Position numbers and translations under genes: made by a program | Part shown: positions 10,833 to 22,913 of the stretch, in pieces | How positions within the stretch are numbered: position 1 is the first letter of the stretch | Layout of the letters: each line of letters begins with the position of its first letter | Notes under the pieces: generated by a model | What the model saw: the letters and a program-made list of their open reading frames with translations, nothing else | Told to the model about the DNA's origin: nothing | Databases searched by the model: none | NCBI GenBank assembly: GCA_005281725.1 | Contig: SSBO01000009.1 | Coordinates: 2,926,163-2,990,162, forward strand | Direction of reading: 5' to 3' | From: Wuchereria bancrofti | Taxonomy: Eukaryota; Nematoda; Chromadorea; Rhabditida; Onchocercidae | Length of the DNA stretch: 64,000 bases

Positions 10833-12816
10833 TTAATTTACATCTAATACGAAGGTAATTCCATCACAGTTTTACGTTCGACGTGGCACTTTTTTTTTTC
10901 TGTTGTATATAGCAATGTTGAGAAGAAACTAAGTTTGTTGATGATCATAGGCTTCGGTAGTTTTCCAGTATGCGAATAGGACTGTGACATGTCGCGCGCT
11001 TGGAAGGATGTGATCCAAATTCTACATCGTAGTGTCCAACTGTTCCCCATTCCATACCATGAGAATAGTAACAGTGAAATTTAGTTGAGCAGTGAATTGA
11101 ATTTTAAATAAATGTTATAGGGTTTACTTTTTTCGTCCATAATATGTTATTTCGCAACAAAACGAATAATGACTGATGGTAAAAGCTTTTTGGTAATGAA
11201 AATAGCCGGTTTTTTCTTTTAGTGGTGTTGCTTTTGAAATGTCAAGAAGAAAACTATTAATTAAGTTGATGAGTACTTTTCGAGGAAAACATCGAATCCA
11301 TTTATTCACTTCTCTTGTCAATCATCTGAAGATTGTCAACAATACCTGAACTGTTATTCTGTTGGTGTAAGAGTGAAGTTCATCATTTACGGAAATGTTA
11401 TTGATGTGATAATGATGAAAATATTCTATTTATGATTCATATTACCTTTAAATGAAATGGTCTAATTTTGAAGTACATAGCAATACATTGCAATCATTTC
11501 AAGCATCGTTTCATTAAAGTGACAGTAAATTGAAAATTCCTTCATTTACTTCTATTACCAGTATTACCAAATTTTGTTTATTTCTTGAATTAATCCAATT
11601 CAATCATTTGTGCAAATGAAATATAATCAATTTATGCATGAATAAACAATATCAGAACACAATTTGATTGAAAATAATCAAAATCATGAAATGTCATTTA
11701 CATTGCACAATACCTCTGATCACTTTGCTTCTTCAGTTGTCACTTATCAATCTTTGGCTTGACAATATTATCACCATGTAAATTATTAATGTTTATTTAT
11801 TATTGATTACTTTAGTATAGCTTAAAGTTCAGATATAATTTTGGAAGATGTGATTTCTGTGAGTTTTTGAAATTGATTACCATCCTTACTTTGTCTTTCC
11901 TTTACATTTGATAATTAGTTTGCTGATACTTTTGATTGATTTTTATTTATTATCCAAAGAGTGATAATTTTTGTCCAATCTAATTACAACTTAGTACTGG
12001 TTCGCTTGCGTTTTGGCATCACCACTCTTATACTTGTTGTACAAATTGATTTTTGATTTTTTAATTATTGTGCAAATTTTTTGAAATAATCAAAGGTGAA
12101 ATTGCTATAAATTTATTGCGTTTCATTTGCATAACTTTGTTAAAATCTCAAGAATTGGTTATTTTTCAATGTGACTTTGTTACTTTTGATCGAAATTACT
12201 TTATTATTCAATCAATTTGACAGTAATTTACAGATCTATTATGCTAATGCTGATTGATAAATCTCACTGGCTAGCTTTTATACTCTAATCGTTCAAAATT
12301 CAATTTAATTTTGAATATAATCATAAATTTATAATATTTGCAAATGTCTTAGTCTATTCAATTTAAAATTCAAATCGTGTACCAATCTGAACATGTGCGC
12401 CTTTTGTATGCACATTGCGCGTGGACTGAAATACATGAAAATTGCAGCAAAAGAAAAGTAAATGAAATTAAAAGTAAGAAGAATATGTGTGCAGTTATCA
12501 AAAGAAATAAGAATTGAAGTTATGCTAAAAGAGAAGAGAAAAGAAAATGGTTTCATCTGATTGTAAGATAATCACCGAACAGGTAATTCTGCTTTAACGA
12601 TGCAATAATTAAAATTTACGTTAGGTTTTTTACTAAAAATTTAATTTTAAATAAAAATTAATGAAATTTAATAATTGACCTAAATCTAATATTTACTTCT
12701 TGACAGACATATTTATTAGTCTTAACTGCTGCTATTAAGCAAACGATTTCGGCATTGAAGATTTATATTTAAAAATGGGACCATTTGTAGTCTAATGTAA
12801 ATATTTATGAAAAAAA

Positions 12817-12870
12817 ACTGATGGACAGGTGTATCTCTCAATCCACCTGTCATTATGAAGAGCCATCAGT
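12817..12870. repeat. Bipartite imperfect hairpin
   Basis: ACTGATGG (12817-12824) pairs exactly with CCATCAGT (12863-12870). Just inside, ACAGGTG (12825-12831) pairs exactly with CACCTGT (12844-12850) around a 12-base loop. A 12-base bulge remains on the 3' side only. It could be a structured transcript, a protein-binding site or a relic of a small inverted-repeat element. Confidence 0.45.
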
Positions 12871-14238
12871 CATTCTTAGAATTATGCATAATAAGATTTA
12901 AATTTTCTTGGTTAATTAAAATAAAATCAAAAAAAAAAATTTTTTTTTCCTTTTATTAATCATTATTGTATTAAATAAATAATAAAAGATTAAGAAGAAG
13001 TTCTCCATATTATAAACAATTTCAATGTTCTATAACTTTTATAAATTTCTGCCGTTGGAAAATACTACTACGTTTAAGTTCGATGATGATGACTGTTGTG
13101 CTAACATAGCTGAATGAAATCTAAGAAGTAGCCCCACATATCATTCATAATTTTTATCCAAAACCCGCCTACTAAAATTTCTATAAAAAGAGTGGAAATC
13201 TTTGTTTTTAATCCGAAATTCAAAATTCTCCAATTCACTTCTAATTAAATTTTGCTTTATTAAAGTTTTTATGACGTAGACTCTCTTTGCCTGAAGCATT
13301 TAAGTTATCAGGCACCTTTTTTTTTTTTGGCTTATCGGTTAATTGTAGGAACTGATATGAGTCTATTTTTGATTTCACGATTTTCTAGTTTAGTGTCTCA
13401 TGCATATTGATTTATTAATTGTTACATATGGTAAACTTTAATAAAAAATAAAATGGAAAATTTTGTAGTTATTATTATTTATTGCTCACTTGTAATTAAC
13501 ACAAAATTAATGATAAGTAACGGTGTAATCATTGATATGAACTAGTAATATTTCACTGAGATTTCAATTAACACTTCATTCTCTAGTATTAATAATGGTT
13601 GATTATTTAGTGTTGAATTATTAACAATCAATTTATTCATTATCACTTTTATATAAGTAATTAAAATGAACAAATCCCGTTCAGGAATTTAGAACCAGAA
13701 ATTATTAATTTCGATTTTAAATTTCTCAGTTCATCGGAAGTATCAGTAGCCTATCGATAATGGCAATTCATCACATAAACTGAAAATTCACTTCCTTTTT
13801 TTTTCTCTTTCAAATTAGAAATAAAAAGGTTTTTCTTCATCATAGAAAGTTTAAATGGCATATGAGATGTTATTATCAGTGTGTAAGTTGATAAAAAAAA
13901 AAGAGTTATGAATTAATCATCAAAGAGTGACATTATGATAAAGTTAGTAACATTCATGTAATAATGATTTTGGCATAATCGAACAAGCAAAGTAAACTGA
14001 AAACTAATTCAAATTTCTTATCTTTTTTAGAAGCTACTAAGCTAAAGCTCATCAATAATTGAATTAAAAATTTTCTAAATGTTAACAAAATTTTTGATAA
14101 ATTTCGGTATAAATTTGATACTCTAACATAGATGTAAATAATTTTACAAATCAAAAAGCTACGATCAATAAATCACTCTTATAGCAGTTTTATTGGGATT
14201 TTTAAATATTTCTCGAATGAAATTTTCCGGTATCGAAT

Positions 14239-14258
14239 CTCTCTCTCTCTCTCTCTCT
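14239..14258 (+). repeat. (CT)n microsatellite upstream of cystatin 2
   Basis: Ten CT dinucleotides about 37 bases before the ATG at 14296. It may serve as part of the polypyrimidine tract upstream of the TTTTTTGCAG acceptor. Confidence 0.8.
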
Positions 14259-14285
14259 TGATTATCAATCGAATTGTTCGTGTGG

Positions 14286-14295
14286 TTTTTTGCAG
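14286..14295 (+). promoter_or_regulatory. Acceptor abutting the cystatin-like start codon
   Basis: TTTTTTGCAG ends at 14295, the base before the ATG. Spliced-leader addition directly at the start codon is the simplest reading; a 5'UTR intron is the alternative. Confidence 0.45.
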
Positions 14296-15139
14296 ATGTT
14301 ACAATTTATTCTTTTGTTGGCAATCTTCATTAGCTCTTCCAATGCTCAATATGAGAATGATCCGGATGTAAAGGTAAAATGATAAATGATAAACTTTTTG
14401 AAAACACTAAAATTTTAATTTGTCAATCGAACAAAAGGTGAAATCTTCAGGATGTAGTAGATGAATCAATGATGAAAATAAACAAACAGTTGAAAGGTCA
14501 AAGTTTGTTTAAACTGGAAAGAATACTGAAAGCAAATGTTTTAGTAGTGCAAAGCACGATCTATAAAGTTACACTTATTCTTACCCCAACAACCTGTTTA
14601 AAGGTATGTTTCAATTATTCTAATTAGTAAGCATGCAGCATGCAAATTAATTTTGTCCTTCTTCTTCAGATAAATTTCTTATCTTTTTTCAATTTATGAA
14701 GATTCTGGCAAAGAAAATGAGCTAAGCATGAATGTAATAATTATTTATTAAGCAGAAATTATGATTGCATATAGTTGCTGAAATATTTATTGTACTCCAA
14801 AGTTTTCCAATTAAGCGCAAATGTAATCATAAGAAGTAAAAAAGTCCTAAAAATTTTTGATCATATTACTTTTTTTACAGAGTCAAAAAGTTAAAGATTT
14901 ATCAAAATGTCAAGCGGATAGAAGACAGAAAAAAAAGGTAAGAGAAATATTTCATAAGCAATTATTAATGCCTCTTTGAATTTCATATATCTTTTTTTCG
15001 AAAGCAGTATAATTTAATAAATTCAGGTAAATTCAGTCTTGAAATAATATATTTGCTATTATAATTATAACACTTTCAGAAGATTTATGCTGAAATATCA
15101 GAATCAATGAGCGGTAAAATTACAGTTAAAGTTCGTTAA
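14296..15139 (+). CDS. Secreted cystatin-like protein lacking the inhibitory motifs
   Basis: Four exons, all phase 0: 14296-14373, 14451-14603, 14881-14937 and 15080-15139 (TAA 15137-15139), 115 residues. Residues 1-17 are a signal peptide ending SSSNA. Exons 2 and 3 are exactly 51 and 19 codons, as in the neighbouring cystatin; they align without gaps, including a shared TPTTC/APTTC block and Cys75-Cys87 spacing equal to Cys86-Cys98. The active elements are changed: QVVAG becomes LVVQS, the C-terminal P-W loop becomes SESMS with no Trp, and no N-terminal Gly is seen. All exons are open with good splice sites, so it looks like an expressed gene rather than a pseudogene. Papain-family inhibition is unlikely; the actual role is unknown. 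An AATAAA lies 137 bases after the stop. Confidence 0.85.
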
Positions 15140-15275
15140 TGTGGATTGATGTCAAAGGTCAACAGAAGTCTATTTTCCTTTACTATTTCTACAGGATAAA
15201 AAATGCTGCTATTGGTTTATTTTTCTATGTTAAACCTTTATTTTTTATGAATTTGTCGTAAAACTTGTTGGATGA

Positions 15276-15281
15276 AATAAA
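15276..15281 (+). terminator. Candidate polyadenylation signal of the cystatin-like gene
   Basis: AATAAA lies 137 bases downstream of the stop codon, followed by A-rich sequence. Position and context fit a 3' end signal, but cleavage site is unproven. Confidence 0.5.
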
Positions 15282-18200
15282 AAAGAAAAAATGAATGAGG
15301 GAAAGAAGACTTATTTTATTACATTAAAATTAAAAGAATACAGATAATCTATGAAAATAGGTTAAACTACAAATATGAATGAAATATCTCATTTACTATT
15401 ATTGCCTCAAAAATAAAGTAAAATTTTAATTAATTAAACAAGATTAAGTAAAATTGATCATAATAAAATAAATAATTCAAATTATGAAAGTATGATTTAT
15501 ACGCTGAAACATATGCGCTCTGGGATGTATATCAAATCATGATCAATTACAAAAATACCATGGGCCGACTATTAATGCATTTGAATTGAATATAACTTAA
15601 GCAATATAACCTAGTAATAATCAAAGTAATAAGGTTACTGAAGTTGATTAAACTTTGGGTTAATACTATGATAGTGCAACGAAATAGTGATTTTTCATTC
15701 GTCATTTTAAAACGAAAAAAGAAGGAAAAGAATTAAATTTTATAAAGTATTTGTATAAAGTATAAAAGTATATAAAGTATTTGCTAGAATTATTCACAAT
15801 TACTTATTCTGAGCAGTCAAATTTATTATTATCATATCATTGATGGTTTATAACCAAATTATGCAAGAATTAATGGTTTTCATTTCCGGCCTTTCATAAC
15901 TTTCCTTTAATTGCAATAGACTTATCAGCTAATTAATTTCAAATTAGTCACCAAGCATATTTTCAAGTAATGTAAAGCTATTATATATGCAATGAATTCT
16001 CTTTCTCCAATATTTCGATTTTAAATGTTGTGCGATGTTTGAAATTAGCTTTTATTAGTGTCATCAATAATTGCTGATAACATATTTGACTGTTATTCAA
16101 TCAGTAATGTTCCAATGTAAAATAGAATGGGACTTAATAGCTAGGACAAAATTTTGGTAACAACAAAGCAAATAAATGGAAGTTCGAATAATTATTAGCG
16201 CAAATGTCAATTTTAAAATGCAACAAACTTGTGCGCGCTGTTAAACAGAGCATTTTGAAATGATGCTTTTAGCACGTGTTACGCAATTACACATCTGAAA
16301 CTTCCAATCAGTTTATTTGGTATTATTGCTTTTTAGTGATTCGTATGCATAAAATTCATTTATTTTATAAGTGATTATTAATTATTTTGTATTTAAAAAA
16401 GTTTAAATTAACGTTCATTAAAAGTCACAAGGTTAATTCTAATTAGAATTACTATCTCATAGCAAATATCTGATCATAACGGATTTTTTTTTAACTATTT
16501 TTTTCTAACTTCAAATTCTTTCATTCATTTGCATCTTTAACAATTTCATTTTTTTTTTAACTGATTGCTTAGATTGTAAATGATTTAAAAATTAATCAAT
16601 CAATAAAGTGTTATATTATCGATGCAATAGAAGTATTATTATAAGATATCGCCGATATGCTAACTAGAAAGATTCTCAGTGTACAATCATCCATCCATTA
16701 TTGATAATTATATTCTTCTTATGCATTTCTCCAAGGACGCTTTTGGATTATTTTGGTATTTTGCATAATGCATTCTTTATTTAATACGGCATATCTCTCA
16801 ATAACATTCTCAATCATTGCTTGAAAAGACGATAAAATACGATAAGTCAATCACAATCAAAGTTGAAATTTAAAATGCAATGAATTGATCATAATCGATA
16901 TTGGAATTTTATTCATCAAAAATTATTCTCTAAATTGATTGGATGATAAGTGAGCTAAAAATTTATTTAATTAACCTTATGGATAGGAAGTACTATCTGC
17001 CTTGTGCTTATTTCATCTTTGAATGGCTAATGTGATCCAATTGTAGTGCAAATTGTTACATAGGTAAAAGTATGTTGTTAAACCAATATCCAATAATTTT
17101 GATATCACAATGTTTCGTCATTTTTAGCATCTATTGCCACCACAATAAGTAATAAATTATTTTACATTATAATTTTTCATCTAATCCTTTGTGAAAAATC
17201 TAAGTAGAAATGACTGAGATTTTCATTTGTATTATAAAAACCTTATATATATATTTTTCCACATATTAGCCAAAAGAATAATAAACATACCTAAATGTTT
17301 AGATAATCTATTCGAAAATTTGCAAATATAATTGTTGCCTTGGAGAACTGGGAAAAAGTTTTTTTTTTTTTTCAAAAATATTTCAATAATGAAGGTTAAT
17401 GAGCAATAAGTTATTATTCATCTGGTTGACTTTAAATTAAAAGTTTTTTGAGTGATAGCTAAATAAAAGGACAAACATTCAAAACTTAATCAATTCATTC
17501 AACAATTAGTTACGTGAAAGTTACGTCATTAAAATAAGTGATACTAATGTTCTTGCTGCATTGAACAATTTTTAAGTAGAACAATTAGTCTGGCAAGTGA
17601 TGTCACTGAGTTATAAATGCTTTATCCAATTTATTAGCAAAATGATAAATGATAGAGATGATCAGCAGAGTGATAAGCAATAGTAATGATTAGCGGAGTG
17701 ATAAGTGATAGCAGTGATCAATCATCACTTTATCACTTATTTACAGAAATAAAACAATTTAATTTATTTGTATACTTTTGCTTTTGGATAGGAAAAAGTA
17801 TTTACATGACAATTTAATATTTTTAAATTTCAAAAAGCAATGGACAATGCAATAGTTCATTAATATTTATTTTATGATAGTTTTAGCTTGTTTAACTTCT
17901 GCTTCTGATTCTATTATTTCACTCCATTTTTATGCTTACTTTTAGTAACTTTTTAATTTTTGAATATTTACTTAAGAATTTGACGCTTAAAGCTTTATTG
18001 TATTATGCAAACGATTTGATGCGTCGAAAATTTTTTGATGTGTTTCCTCATTTAATGTTTACATGGAATTAACTCTTAGTGGCATTAATAACTATGTTAA
18101 ATAACTTTAGAATCGCACCTTGTTTGACCAATATAAATAATCGAAAGCGCAATCTATTCAAAATCAGTAAAAATAATATCAAAAAAAATTTTTTTTTCAT

Positions 18201-19274
18201 ATCCCTCGGTTTTCAATAATCGATAAAATTCCAGTAAATAGCACATGACTGAAGGAAAGTATTTAATTAATTGCCATTTTTTATTTTCAAAAACGTAAAC
18301 AAATATTGCAATATCAGATTAAATTCACTAATTAGCACTATAATTCATGAGTGTAAGGACCACTTCACTTTTGAACAACAAACAAATTTCAGGTTGATCT
18401 GTTTTAAAATTTGATGAAAAACGAAGAGAAAGTATAGGAATGAATTTTTCTCGCATAAACTTCAGTATAATATTTAGCTTTTGACAAATGAAGAAAAAAT
18501 ATTTTGGAAGAAATAAAATGTCAAGTTGAAAATAACAGGGCGATATTCTCAGAGCATTTTTATACTTATACAAATTTCGAAATTAAGATGTAATTGAAAA
18601 CTTGTGAAAGTCACTTATTTATGGAATGAATCATTCATTTCTAATATGAATTTCATATTTTTCTTTTGTTTAATAAAAGAAGATGTCAAATATCAAAGGA
18701 AAAATTTTTCACATTCTTCGATTTTCAGTGATTAAAGTCTGATAAAATTCCATTAAATGATACATGACGAAGGTTAATTAACTGGTTGTGAACTTTTTCG
18801 GAACCCAATATGTTAGACTTGTTTTGAATATATGATCCAAATCTTTTTAAAATTAAGCAAAATCATCCTTAAATTTCTTTTCCAAATGCTCAGTTATTTA
18901 ATAACGACAAGTATTTTTTTCTAATAACTTTCCAAACTTAAAAAAACTAAGAAATTTCTAATAACTTTTCAAATTTGAAAAAAAACTAAAAAATTCATCA
19001 AAGCCTTTCATTTCACTTCTTCCAATTTTCCAAGCTTTTACATTTTTTTATTTGATGAATTACAGTAAAATAAAAAAGAAAAAAGGTTACTGGTTTATTT
19101 GATGAATTTGACGAATTGCAGCAAAAAATAAAAAAAGAAAAAGGAAAAAGGTTACTGTAATCAGATGAATTATGATCGAATTTAATAAATTACCTTTCTC
19201 TTCCATATTTTTTAGAATTATATTTAAATAAAGGATAAACATTGAAAATAAACACTGAAATAGGTAATGGGCTA
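15282..19274. other. AT-rich intergenic DNA, no gene seen
   Basis: About 4 kb of low-GC sequence with no coding signal I trust. A three-copy ~28-base repeat (GTGATAAG...GATTAGC type) lies at 17641-17726. A roughly 55-base duplication containing TTTGATGAATT and AAAAAGGTTACTG occurs at 19046-19160. The minus open frames at 18328-18573 and 19087-19296 look like chance. Confidence 0.5.
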
Positions 19275-19411
19275 GAATAGGTAAATTCTCATACATCTAA
19301 CCCATTGGAATAGGTAAAGTCTCATACATCTAACCCATTGGAATAGCTAAATTCCCATAAATCTAACCCACTGAAATAGGTAAAGTTTCTCTAATCTACT
19401 TCTAACCCATT
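19275..19411 (+). repeat. 33-bp tandem repeat, about 4 copies
   Basis: Units begin at 19275, 19308, 19341 and about 19373. Each starts GAATAGGTAAA and ends CATCTAACCCATTG, with drift in the last copy. It lies directly before a GC-richer island and the 55/57-bp minisatellite. Confidence 0.85.
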
Positions 19412-19690
19412 TCTCCGTCACTTGCTTAACTGTTGCTTACTACTACTACCACCACTAGTGCAGCTATCCCTAACAGACGACACATAAATGAACCATTGGC
19501 GCTTTCACCATTTGTCGAGCGAGATATGGTGCCAGTATGTCCGCACGGTCGGTCGGTGTATCATCATCGCACGGATACATATCGGCGCAAATGCGCACAT
19601 GCATACACTAAATAATGTGCTGTACAGTAGAGGCGATGCTGTATAGTAGTGGGAAGATGGTTTAGCTCTTTCCATTACATTTTTATACTT
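19412..19690. other. GC- and CpG-richer island between two tandem repeats
   Basis: This ~280-base stretch is markedly richer in GC and CpG (CGCACGGTCGGTCGG near 19541) than the several kb around it. A 60-codon plus-strand frame (19433-19615) crosses it, starting with a Thr run. I recognise no domain. It could be an orphan exon, a promoter-like island or part of the repeat block. Confidence 0.35.
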
Positions 19691-20130
19691 ACAATCATCC
19701 GTAATGCTCCTCCATACGTATAATCCGTGATGCTTTTCCATACGTACAATCATCCGTAATGCTCCTCCATACGTGTATAATCCGTGATGCTTTTCCACAC
19801 GTACAATCATCCGTAATGCTCCTCCATACGTATAATCCGTGATGCTTTTCCATACGTACAATCATCCGTAATGCTCCTCCATACGTGTATAATCCGTGAT
19901 GCTTTTCCATACGTACAATCATCCGTAATGCTCCTCCATACGTGTATAATCCGTGATGCTTTTCCACACGTACAATCATCCGTAATGCTCCTCCATACGT
20001 ATAATCCGTGATGCTTTTCCACACGTACAATCATCCGTAATGCTCCTCCATACGTATAATCCGTGATGCTTTTCCATACGTACAATCATCCGTAATGCTT
20101 TTTCATGCGTATAATCCATAATGCTTATCC
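19691..20130. repeat. 55/57-bp minisatellite, about 8 units, each a dimer
   Basis: Units start ACAATCATCCGTAATGCTCC and end ATACGT. Lengths alternate between 55 and 57 because some carry an extra GT in ACGTGTATAATCC. Each unit is two related halves (29 and 26 bases), so the array began as a ~27-base monomer. The last unit is degenerate. Minus-strand open frames across it (for example 19505-19861 and 19695-20030) are by-products of the repeat. Confidence 0.92.
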
Positions 20131-22808
20131 GGCTTATTTGGCTTATTTGTTCTTTTACAGTAAGCACATAAAGCTCATTGAATTAGCATTAAATTTAATG
20201 AGATGAATGTGTTATGTGTATGGCATGTTTATATTATTTGAACTTATATTTTCCAATGAATATCACACTTTTACATATCGCAAGCATATTTAATCTTAGC
20301 AAATCATTTAGGGAAATAATAATAAAAATGAAATAATGTTTTAAGAAAAAAAAGTACAATTTAAATTGTTTATTCTGTTTATGCTACGATTTTCCAGTAA
20401 TAATAATAAATATTCATTTCATCTTTGCCGATTTGCATTCTAATCTATTTCTCGATTCTGCTTTTAATATTCATTTTGTTTGCATCCATTTTGTTCCACA
20501 TTGTTTATTATCAAACTATTTTTAATTGCTTTTAAATTTCACTTATTGTTAAACATTTTGAATTTTGACATTTTAACCTCATTTAGTGACAAAAAAAGAA
20601 AGGTCAAAGTGATAAAATCAAGCTTATGCCATTGTAACGAATGTTTTCTAATTATTTGCAAAATATTTGTCGTTTTTGCACTTAAACTTTAACTATCTAT
20701 CATTTGAACATCGTCCTATCGTTTTCTAATGTATTCATTGTAAAAACACTTCTTTTTAACTTTTTTATTTAATCAAATTATGTTAGATTAATTGATCTAC
20801 TAATTTTGTTTCTTCTGCTTTTCATTTATGAAAATATTTCACTTTCAGAATAAATTTTTTCAGTGGGATGAGATAAAAAACACATCAATTTATTACATTA
20901 CCTGTATGATAATAGAGAAAGTTGAAATCTTGGACTATTAATATGCCAGCATTTAATTTATTATTGTACAAAATTACTTTTACTGCAAATATATTTAAAG
21001 TTTTATTCTTCATTTCATTCTTGAGACAAAAAATTTGTTAACATAGAATCTTAATTTTTCAAGAAAAATAAAATTGGTTTGAAGTTTATATTGAAAGGCA
21101 CTGAAGTGTGAATGCAATGGAAGAGGATTGGATTTATCAAATAGAACTTTCAAATATTGTTTACTTATAATCTTACTGTTTTTTTTTTTTCATCTTTCCC
21201 ATTTCGTTTTCTCATCAAACGCTAAACAGTCTTTTCTTAGCTAAATCATAAGACTGTTTTCATATAATGTGCAAAACTTCATATTTTTTGTTTCATATTT
21301 CAGCTATCAATGGTTATTTTACTGTGGAAATATCAGTTTCACTAATATCATTTGTGACCTTTGACCTCTAATAGATTATAAATATGTTATCGGTGTTTTG
21401 CAAAAAAGCATGTTAGAGTTGTTGATTTGTTGCACAAAGGAATATGCATTGTTTTGTTATTTCAACTTTAATACTTCAATTTTAATAGATAACTGATTAG
21501 TGTTTTTAGGATTTTCAAATTTTGATCACTTTATACTAAATATAATCTTATCATTCGTTAATAACAATGAGTGCTAAAATGAGAAAAATCTCGGATCAAT
21601 TTTGAAAAATCTCAAAACTTTTCAAATTTATTTCAGTCGAAGACAAATTTTAAAACTGCAAAACTGAAGGAATTCCCCTTTTTCCTTTTTTTTTTGCAGA
21701 ACGAAAGAATCTCTGTTCCGATAAGTAGCGAGAAATTTCTCAAAAAAAAAAAAAACCTTCCATTGTTTATATTAGCAATGGCTATTTAAGCATAGTGAGA
21801 AATGCTAAGATTTTGATTTGAAAAAAGGATGATGAAATTTTCTTCAATAAATCCATAATCGAAATTATTGGAAAAAATAAAATTTATTTAATGGAATCAC
21901 TTCTAAGCATACATAATTAATTATTATTATTCGAAAAGACAATTTAATTCTTACTTAATTTAGATTTAACTCTGAGTTATCATTTCTTGATTTTGATTTT
22001 TTGCATCTTTCAAGTATCATTAAGTTGTAAATCTTTTTTTGGATAAACTAATTTTTGAAATTTGATGATTTGAATATGTTTATAATTTTAAAACTATGTT
22101 TTTTCTTTTTGGTTTTTGAAATTTTGTTAAAAATTTCATATTCAATATTTTAACCTTACTTTTAAGTTGTATCAACATTATTTCATCATTTTCTATTTGT
22201 TATTCTTTCAAGAAAATTCATTCTATTTTCGAAAATGTAGTATGTTTGAAGTATTAAGTATAAAGCAAATCAATACATTTCTTGATCTTTTCTTCTTTGA
22301 TTATCAATGTGAATTAATCAGAATGAAATAAAAATAGAAATAATCATTAAGTGATAATTTTATAACAATAAAAAGTAAATTATCCTAAAATGAATGGTTT
22401 TTTTTTTTTATTCAAATTGTAGAAATTGTTTACTAATTATATTTTAAACTAGAACATTTATACTAATTATATTTCATTATTCGTTAAATTTTTTTTTTTT
22501 TTTTTTTGTTTCGTTTATTACTACAATATTGTAACTAACAAATAGCCAAAAGATTTTTCATTTGTCGTAATTTTTACTCTTTTCTCTTTCTTTAAGAAGT
22601 AATCAGAGTGAAAGTTTCCTATATTTTAACCCGCATTGGGAGACAGCTGACTCCTCAAATGCAGACGAGATAATCACTCATTTTATTTGTTGTTTAGCAT
22701 GCTCAAATATTCCATCAATCTTTCGCCGCAATCTCCGCCTGTCTTAACTTAACCACTAGTCCTTTTCATTTTTCTTTTATTATCATTCTTCATATTATTT
22801 CTATTTCG

Positions 22809-22913
22809 TTATTGTTGCTGCTGTTATTACTATTGTTCTTGTTGTTGTTGTCGTCGTTATTGTTGTTGTTGTTGTTTTTGTTATTATTGCTACTATTGCT
22901 ATTGCACTTATTA
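22809..22913 (+). repeat. Trinucleotide (TTG/TTA/TTC) microsatellite
   Basis: An impure run of GTT, ATT, GCT and GTC triplets about 100 bases long, low complexity and not in an open reading frame of note. Confidence 0.8.

Larger units (their letters stand above)
10833..14290. other. Intergenic region between the two cystatin genes
   Basis: About 3.5 kb of AT-rich DNA between divergent cystatins. I find no third cystatin copy and no supported exon. It holds a bipartite hairpin (12817-12870) and a CT microsatellite (14239-14258) about 40 bases before the second cystatin's start. The open frames at 10844-11050, 11124-11321, 12329-12556 and 13954-14154 (all minus) have no recognisable motif. Confidence 0.5.

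Noticed and set aside
19505..20167. Several overlapping minus-strand open frames with repeated HHGLYVWRSITDD-type peptides
   Set aside because: They are generated by the 55/57-bp minisatellite, whose unit is not a multiple of three; no splice or start context supports a protein.
22625..22750. Possible tRNA with TAGTGGTTAAG on the minus strand
   Set aside because: No B-box at proper spacing and no cloverleaf by eye.
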